Source of the DNA: Bullera alba
Lineage: Eukaryota > Basidiomycota > Tremellomycetes > Tremellales > Bulleraceae
Length of the DNA: 64,000 bases
Direction: 5' to 3'
NCBI GenBank assembly: GCA_001600095.1
Contig: BCIX01000001.1
Coordinates: 6,721,198 to 6,785,197 of the forward strand
This document shows positions 57,081-64,000 of the stretch, piece after piece. A model generated the notes under the pieces. That model did no database searches and was not told the origin of the DNA. It saw only the letters and a list, made by a program, of their open reading frames with translations. Each line of letters opens with the position of its first letter. Within the stretch, counting starts at the first letter, position 1. The position numbers and the translations under genes were made by a program.

Positions 57081-60000
57081 TCACCTATATTGGCCGTACA
57101 ACGGGGCGTTCTCCTTCCCATCAGCCTCCTGATCACTCTCATCCGTCTCTTCTTCCGACTCCTCGCTTGACGTGTCGTATTCCGGCACGATTGCACTCCG
57201 TGGAGGCGCAGTCACTGGAGCAGGACCGGGCGCAGCATCGTCCGAATAGTCATCTTCGGAATCTTCCTCTTCCGTCTCGCTTTCGCTATCGAGAAACTTG
57301 TCTAGGTCTTTGAATTTTGACTTGACATTTGTCGCTGAAGCCGCATGACTGATCGTCGGTATGGAGCCCACTGGTGAGGCGTTACTCGATGGCGACGACC
57401 GCTGTACCGAGGGCGAGGACGACAGATGGGTCGGGACCAATGGAACGGGTAGCGATGATATCGGAGCGGTGACTGGAGCGACAGGGGCAGTCACTGCGCT
57501 AGACTTTGTCCCAATCTGTGTGGATGTCAGACGACATGGAGCTAAATCGGCAATCCACTCACCTCGGATTCCCGTAAGGAAGCGTCTGTAGGATCGTCCG
57601 TCCATTCTGGCACTTCCTCGTATCCGGTCAACCGCTTCTGGGTTATACGCGACATGGATCCGACCTGGTACTCAGTAGTAGATCCTGAATATAGAAGTCA
57701 GTCGGAACAGCGAAACCGAGAACGAGGCTAGCATACCTGAAAAGCCATTTGATTCCCCGAAATCCCGCGTACCCAGGACGACCACTTTGACCTGTTCTCG
57801 CCTTAGCACCACTCCTCCAAGCTGCTCCTCCGCCTCTTCTACTTCATCCACCGTATCCCGGTCCTCGTCATCCTTCGACGTCTTCTCATCCCGTACACCG
57901 CGCATCAGGGCATGCAAGAATCTCGCCCGATCGCGGACGTCATAATCGGCGTCGTATCGCGCTAGCGAGAAGAGATATTGTGCAAGCAGCCCGAGTTGCT
58001 TGTTGGGCGGTGATAAGACCATGACCTTGGTAAGCAGCGTGATGATCTGCAATTTGGCGGTGATCGACTACAGAGTTCATCAGCCATTGTTGTCACTGGT
58101 GGTGTCTCTCGATCTTACTTCTTCAGTAAAGCCCTTGGCTCCTTTGCGCAGGATATCCGGGACCCAGCTTGCAATACCCTCCCATCCGATACCGAAAGCA
58201 GGCTTCTCGTCACTTGCGGCGTATTGACCAACCAGCCAGTACACGCTCGCCCTGGCAGAAGGGTTTGTAATACCATCAAGGCCTTTTGCCAATCTTGCAA
58301 CAAGTAGCTGCGGCGAAGGAAGCGAAGTTTTGTCGCCCGCTGGTAGAGACATGATCACCGACTTGAGCACGATTACAGCCTGTGCCACAAGACATCCTAC
58401 GTCATGTTAGCAGTAGAAAGAAGAATGCACGGCAGTACTCACCTCGGTCGCATATGAGCAGCTTCATCAGACTGCTCAGCCCGGCGACGGCGACTTCTGA
58501 CTGTGTTCGAACACAATGCCCTATCGCCTTGACGGCGGCTTCTGCGACGGCGTCATTCTGATCCCGAGCGTAATGCTGTAGGAGGGTGAGTTGTCATCTT
58601 CTCTGTCTTACATACCTTGAATTCGCGAACCGACGCTTGTGCGGTCTCAGCGCTTACCAGCGCGGTGAGAACCTTGAGCTTGGTCAACTTAACCGAGACG
58701 CTATCGCTGGAATGGAGGTATAGAAGGCTGTGAGAGCCGCTGAGTAGCCACTACGAACATACATCAGTCAGGCAATCCCCTTGCCTGTTTGCTAAGACTT
58801 ACCGGCCTCTCTTCCGCTATTCCAGCAACGACCTCCCATGTCAAAGCAGCGATCTCCTCCCCGGCGGCTCTACGCCTATCACTGCCGCTGGCGAGTCTCA
58901 GAAGAGGCGGAACGAGAAGCTCTTGTCCCACAAGAGCATGCCCCGCTGGAGCGAGATGATAGAACATTGTGGCGGTGGCGAGCACGACTGCCGGGTTTCG
59001 CGATTGGAACAAAGGCTTGGAACAATGTAGGAGCATCGCCAGATCGATGTCCAATCCTTCAAATTCGTCCTCGCTGTCTTCTCCATCGTGGGGATGAGAT
59101 ACTGGCTGTCTTTGTGTAGGCTTCTTGGTCAAGCTGCTAGGATTGACGGATCCAGCGGTTTCTGGCTTCTCGAGCATTGTCCTGGCGTATCGAGTAAGGA
59201 CTTCCAGGGCGACGCATTGGCCCCATTCGTCCGCGTCGACTATCAGACGGCAGATATGGCGGTAGTAAGGGTGAAGTAGATCGAAACGGTCCGGGCACAT
59301 CTCCAAGAAGGCAGTGAGAGTCGGTCCCAGTGTCAATGGTGAAGGTGATGCTAGCAGAGTTTGGAGAAGCGGTAGTAGCTGCGACAGAGCAGAAGTGTCC
59401 ATTCTGATTCTCGTTAGCTCAAGATTGTGACTGCTTGACATTAGATCTCGTGGCTCACTCGTACACCTTGGCGAGCCCGCCAGCGACCACCTTCCTCACA
59501 TACGGGTTCCGGTCGTTGACCAGCTTCTTCAGACCCAGCATGACGATACCTGAATATAAATGAGCCTGATTAGAGGAGCCTGTGTTTTGGGAGCTAACCT
59601 TGAATGACAGGAACTCTGATCGAGGTAAGTACCCTCAGTGACATGGACCGTATCAGGGGAGAGCTATCCGACAAGTCTTTCTGGAAAGTATTGATGGACA
59701 AGAGCAGCAAGTCGGAATTGGTAGAAGCGCTGCGCTCTCGTCAGCTCGTCACAGCTCGCAATCTGATGAACGCGCACTCACAATCTCAGAAGGTAGATAT
59801 AGACGAGCTTTCTGATCTCTATACTTGGTGCCACTACATTCTTGACCACTTGGGCGAAGAACGGCTCCATATCCCGACCTTTCGACATGCCCGCGATGAT
59901 CCGCTTCATCCCTTCCAACCTCTCCCGCTCCAACCGACTTTCCAGCAGCTTCGAGATTTCCTTGATCTTCTCATCGGATGTGTCGAAGTATGCTGCGGAG

Positions 60001-60143
60001 GCCGAGCCTCCGCCTCCGGCCAACAAGGAGATGTCCCGGGTAGTTTCCTGAGAGTCATTGGCAGGTGGTCAAGAGGATTGCGTTGGATATCTCACCTGGA
60101 AGTTCTCCTTGATCCGCTGCTGGAGCCTAGATATTGCCGCCAT
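57081..60143 (-). CDS. APL6: AP-3 adaptor complex beta subunit
   Basis: The large subunit of AP-3, which sorts cargo from Golgi/endosomes directly to the vacuole. About 880 residues. The start is MAAISRLQQRIKENFQ. The adaptin trunk of HEAT-like helices follows: AAYFDTSDEKIKEISKLLES, RIIAGMSKGRDMEPFFAQVVKNVVAPSIEIRKLVYIYLLR, LALLSINTFQKDLSDSSPLIR, MSLRVLTSIRVPVIQGIVML, NDRNPYVRKVVAGGLAKVYE and ECMPDRF-like EMCPDRFDLLHPYYRHICR. The motif GxDMxPFFxxVVKNVxxxxxEIRKLVYxYLxR is characteristic of AP beta chains. The hinge holds HPHDGEDSEDEFEGLDIDL, a Ser-acidic stretch typical of AP-3 beta. The C-terminus is a long acidic Ser/Glu/Asp tail (SESETEEEDSEDDYSDD), ending LYGQYR at 57081. An ear domain like that of AP-1/2 is absent, as expected for fungal AP-3. 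Its stop lies 27 bp from that of HTS1. Confidence 0.92.
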
Positions 60144-60438
60144 CCTGACCTGAACCTGATCTTCGCGTCCTCCGGGAGCAGTGTTTTATGGGTATCACAA
60201 GGATGCTTCTGAGTGCCTCTGACTTGCTGTTAATCAAGTCGAGACTCAGACCACCGGTGACCGGTGGGTGACGCCTGGTCCGATCGTCTTCAGGCGCGTG
60301 GCAACCACGTGGTCGGATCCGAACTGCCGGAAAACCAGACGGGCAAATTCCAAGTCCCATATCATCTTGCTGCTCAGGTCGATCAACTCTGGCTTGCAGT
60401 CATCATCATCCTTGCTAGCTCAACAAGACGCATACACA

Positions 60439-63139
60439 ATGGTGCAAATAGCGCAAGACATCGTGAGTGTGCTGAAGATCAGTACGGCGGCATTTATTGA
60501 CTGCGTGTAGCGCCGCACATTCCCTCGGACGGATGAGGTGGTCGTATCCTACATCTCCGGATTGGTGGAGGACGAGGATGAGGAGATTGACGACATCATC
60601 GAGATGACCAGGGGGATGCTGCAAGCTGGTCCCTCGTCGCGAGATACCAAACCTCTGGACGATTTGTGGGTCCTCGTTATATTATCGGAAATTGTTCACT
60701 AATCTAGTGACAGGATGGGCCGCTTGGTGGAGTATCTCGAAGCACAACAGTCGAAGCGGGTCAAGCGATCAACTCAGGTCAAGCAGCTCGAGAAGACGTT
60801 CAACATGCGCAATCAGCAAATGTCAGCTACGATCGCCATGTCCGGCAAAGTTGACTTGGAGTCGAATACCAAAGGGCAGGCATCCCGAGTCGATCTGGCC
60901 AAACTGGCCAAAGCTGAAGCCAAACTCAAGGCCAAGATCGAGAAGCGATCCAAGCGGGATCTGTACCAGGGCTCCAAACTCATCGAAATGGCATCGAAAC
61001 AGCAGAGCTACGAGGAGATGTTCATGAAGGTCAACCCGCTGGATCTGAGCGGTGCGGCGAAGGGCAAATCCAAGGACATCCATCTCGTCAATATCGACGT
61101 TTCGTTTGCAAGCAACAGGATTCTGTGAGTACTTTCCTAACATCTCGAACGGGATCTTGCTGACTAGCTACTAGCGCCGGTGCCACCCTCACTATGGCCA
61201 CTGGACGAAGATATGGTCTTATTGGAAGAAACGGTGTGGGTAAATCGACACTTCTGCGTCATCTCGCTCTACGAGAGGTCCCTATCCCAACCCATATCTC
61301 GGTCTTGTGAGTCGATGATCAGGCCTGGCTTGGCCCTTGCTGATCATGCTCGCAGATATGTCGAACAAGAAATAGCCGGAGACGACACTTCTGCCCTCGA
61401 ATCCGTTCTTCAAGCAGATGTCTGGCGACACAAGCTCATTACCGATGAAGCCGAACTTAACGCCCAATTGGAAGGACTCGAGAAGAAGCCAGAAGCGAAC
61501 GGGGATTCGACAGAGGGCGAGAAAGCATCGGCAAATGCCAACGATGCGGAGAAGGACGAGTTGATGGCTCGACTTGGCGAGATTCAGAAGAAGCTCATCG
61601 ATATGGAGGCGGAGACTGGTCCAGCGAGAGCGGGTCTACTGCTTGCTGGTCTCGGTTTCTCGGAGGCGGATCAGACAAAACCAACGAGATCGTTCTCTGG
61701 TGGTTGGAGAATGAGATTGGCTCTGGCTAGAGCGCTGTTCGTCAAGCCCGATGTAAGTTGATTCGATGGTTGTATGGTCAAATCTGACTTTGTTTCAGCT
61801 TCTCATGCTGGATGAGCCGTCGAACATGTTGGACTTGAACGCCATTGCATGGCTGGAAGACTACCTACAGACATGGCCCAGTACGCTCCTCGTCGTGTGA
61901 GTATGCCCAATCAATGTCCGCTGGCGCATGCTAATGGCGGTATAGCTCCCACGACCGAGCGTTCCTTGACCACGTCGCTACGGATATTATCCACCAGCAC
62001 TCACAGCGACTCGACTACTACAAAGGTAACTTCTCGCAGTTCTACGCGACCAAGATGGACCGAGCGAAGAACCAGAAGAAGGAGTACGAGGCGCAGCTGC
62101 AGTACCGACAGCATCTGCAGGCATACATTGACCGATGGAGATACAACGCCAATAGAGGTGAGACACACCATTGGTCTGATGCGACCAGCCCGATGCTGAC
62201 ATTTCCCTCAGCTCCACAAGCTCAATCCAGAATCAAGATCCTGGAGAAGCTGCCTGAACTGGAACCACCCGAGGAGGACGATTCCGAGAGTTTTAAATTC
62301 CCCGATCCTGAGAAGATTTCGCCTCCGCTTTTGCAATTGGACGAGGTAACTTTCGGTTACTCGCCCGAAAAGATCATTCTCAAAGGCGTCAACATCAACG
62401 TCGACCTGGACAGTCGAATTGCCGTCATTGGTCCCAACGGTGCTGGTAAATCGACATTGATCAAACTTCTCACTGGCTCGATCCAGCCATCGCAAGGCAG
62501 CGCCACGCACAACAATCGATGTCGAATCGCGTACTTTACCCAACATCACATTGACCAACTGGACGTGACTCAATCGCCAGTCGGGTTCTTGCAGACAAAG
62601 TTCCCGGGTAAAGTGGAGCAGGATTATCGATCCCATCTTGGTTCATTTGGGATCACCGGTTTGACCGGTTTGCAAAAGATTGGCACCCTGTCCGGAGGCC
62701 AAAAGTCTAGAGTCGCGTTCGCCGTGTTGAGCATGTTGAGACCGCACATCTTGCTCTTGGACGAGGTGAGTCGATTCCATTTCTGACACTTCGAACCGAG
62801 CTGATGTGTTCAGCCTTCCAATCACTTGGATATCGAGGGTATTGACGCCTTGATCGACGCTTTGAAGGTCTACAAGGGCGGTGTCATCAGTATCAGGTGA
62901 GTATGCTCGACAAAGCGAAGGGTATTGAGCTGACAACGGATAGTCACGACGAGCGTTTCATCACAAATACCTCGAACCAGCTCTGGGTCTGCGCCGAGGG
63001 TGAAGTCACAAAGTACATGGGAGACGTCGAGAGCTACAAGGTGCGTTTCAACCATTAGTCCCCAGTGCATGACCACTGACCCATGACTCTCTTGCAGAGT
63101 TTGATCGTCGACTCTATTCGGGCAAAAACTCGGCCATAG
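60439..63139 (+). CDS. GCN20: ABC-F ATPase Gcn20 (ABCF3 family)
   Basis: Gcn20 binds Gcn1 and the ribosome and promotes activation of the Gcn2 kinase in amino-acid starvation. About 735 residues, nine or so introns. The N-terminal about 200 residues ([20 protein letters not shown] start, then [20 protein letters not shown]) form the Gcn1-binding helical region typical of ABCF3. Two ATP-binding cassettes without membrane segments follow. First: [20 protein letters not shown] (Walker A), [17 protein letters not shown] (signature), [20 protein letters not shown] (Walker B with the Met usual in this family) and [12 protein letters not shown]. Linker: [19 protein letters not shown]. Second: [52 protein letters not shown] and [11 protein letters not shown]. 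The stop is TAG at 63137-63139. New1/eEF3 is excluded by the lack of a chromodomain and HEAT array; Arb1 (ABCF2) by the N-terminal region. Confidence 0.94.
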
Positions 63140-63620
63140 TCGGGCCGCGAACCCTCACGTTTCGACGACTCCATACGTTGGGCTTTTTCGAATCTTGTCA
63201 TTGGTCATGCACGACATATCGAATCTGACGGTTGCTCCCTTCAACTCGCTTCAACATTTGCAACTGCTTCGAACGCCAAATGAGTGCTATGCGAAGCTGG
63301 CAGCGTCATTGTCACATGTGCTTACTCCGACCTGGGAAACACAAGCCTGGTCAGCTGCCTGGCTAGAGCGACTCGGTCACAACGCTGATTCTTCCTTTGA
63401 CATACTGATACGCGTAGGAATGCGCTCGGGTGTCCCCTTTGAGACCGATCTCCTCACGCTCCAAGGCCTCTATACACTGCGTGATTCTCGATTTGGCTGC
63501 CAGATTGGAGGGCTTCGACGCATATATAAGACAGCGAAAAGAGGTCTACTGCCCGTGAAATAGAGTACAGCCCATCCCCCGACCTTCACTTTCCAAGACC
63601 AACTCACGCGTCTTTCGACA
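63140..63620. other. Intergenic gap between GCN20 and right-edge gene
   Basis: 481 bases. An ATG-initiated frame of about 119 codons (63207-63563) covers most of it but shows no family signs, weak codon pattern and no intron; I treat it as unsupported. The last 60 bases are C/T-rich, like a leader. Confidence 0.5.
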
Positions 63621-64000
63621 TGTCATCCACAATCACTTGGGGCACTACGGCACACGCATCAACGGCAGAAGATGGTGACCAAGCGACACACGATATCTTC
63701 CTCAGTGCGGGAGGCGATGCAGCTTATTCGGATTCGATCCCAATCGAGAAGGATCCAACCGATGCTTCAAGATACCTGCCAACCGAAAGAGTCACGGTCA
63801 CCGACGGGAGGTTGCCTGAAGAGACCCGAGTTCGGCTGTTGAACTACCTGAGACGCAATGGAGGTGTCTCCCGAGAGGCTACCCAGAAATGGTCATTAGC
63901 GTACGTACCCTCCGTCTACGAGGCATCGCGGCTGGGCATGAAGGAACAGCTGTGGCCGCTCCATTTCGCTAACGGCCCGCTGGAAAGCAAGGGAGAGTCC
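63621..64000 (+). CDS. Hypothetical protein, 3' end outside window
   Basis: An open frame from ATG 63621 (MSSTITWGTTAHASTAEDGD) stays open for about 126 codons to the window edge. The start has a C/A-rich leader and A at -3 (CGACATG). The N-terminal 60 residues are polar and acidic (SDSIPIEKDPTDASRYLP), then YLRRNGGVSREATQKWSL suggests a helical segment. A GTACGT within the frame near 63900 could be a donor, so the real exon may end there. Family not recognised. Confidence 0.5.

Noticed and set aside
63207..63563. ATG-initiated frame of about 119 codons between GCN20 and the right-edge gene
   Set aside because: No family features and it would fill the whole intergenic space; kept as unsupported until transcripts are seen.
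1..64000. CRISPR arrays, rRNA, or viral sequence
   Set aside because: No regularly spaced repeats, no rRNA blocks and no viral replicase or capsid motifs were noticed. The window is intron-rich fungal nuclear DNA throughout.

Overview
The window looks like nuclear DNA of a basidiomycete yeast, most likely a tremellomycete (Cryptococcus/Kwoniella/Papiliotrema type). The genes are packed, and nearly all are broken by many very short introns of about 34-70 nt with GTNNGT donors, CTNAC/CTGAC-like branch points and YAG acceptors. Intergenic gaps are mostly 0.2-1.5 kb, convergent pairs nearly touch, and the proteins have a fungal character (class II myosin, FSH1-type hydrolase, OPT transporter, Srs2-type helicase). 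All exon boundaries were read by eye from splice signals and reading-frame continuity. No rRNA, convincing tRNA, CRISPR array or recognisable transposon was seen.

Left part (1-22.4 kb): a secreted protein truncated by the window edge (-); ADE4 (-), first enzyme of purine synthesis, whose start codon is split by an intron; VPS54 (+), a GARP tethering subunit; a secreted alpha/beta-hydrolase (+); MYO1 (-), conventional myosin II; DHH1 (+), a decapping DEAD-box helicase; and a two-finger CCCH zinc-finger protein (+).

Middle (22.4-35.4 kb): a sparser, accessory-looking stretch. It starts with two tandem copies of a small unrecognised gene family, each with a different frame break but sharing an intron. 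A MUP1-type amino-acid permease, a salicylate-hydroxylase-like FAD monooxygenase and an OPT oligopeptide transporter follow. The gaps here reach 1.6 kb.

Right part (35.4-64 kb): a secreted metallophosphoesterase with exceptionally small introns (+); a CARM1/PRMT4-like arginine methyltransferase (-); an endonuclease/exonuclease/phosphatase-fold protein (+); an SRS2-like helicase (-); an FSH1-family serine hydrolase (+); a large unidentified coiled-coil protein (-); INO1 (-); HTS1 (+) with two in-frame starts for mitochondrial and cytosolic forms; APL6, the AP-3 beta subunit (-); GCN20, an ABC-F ATPase (+); and an ORF cut by the right edge (+).

Most genes are unrelated housekeeping functions on alternating strands, as usual in fungi. 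There are no operons, and divergent pairs probably share promoter space. Best candidates for something undescribed: the tandem unknown family at 23-25 kb, the split start codon of ADE4, the frame-neutral intron interrupting a zinc finger, and an internal SUMO-binding-like motif in the Srs2-type helicase.
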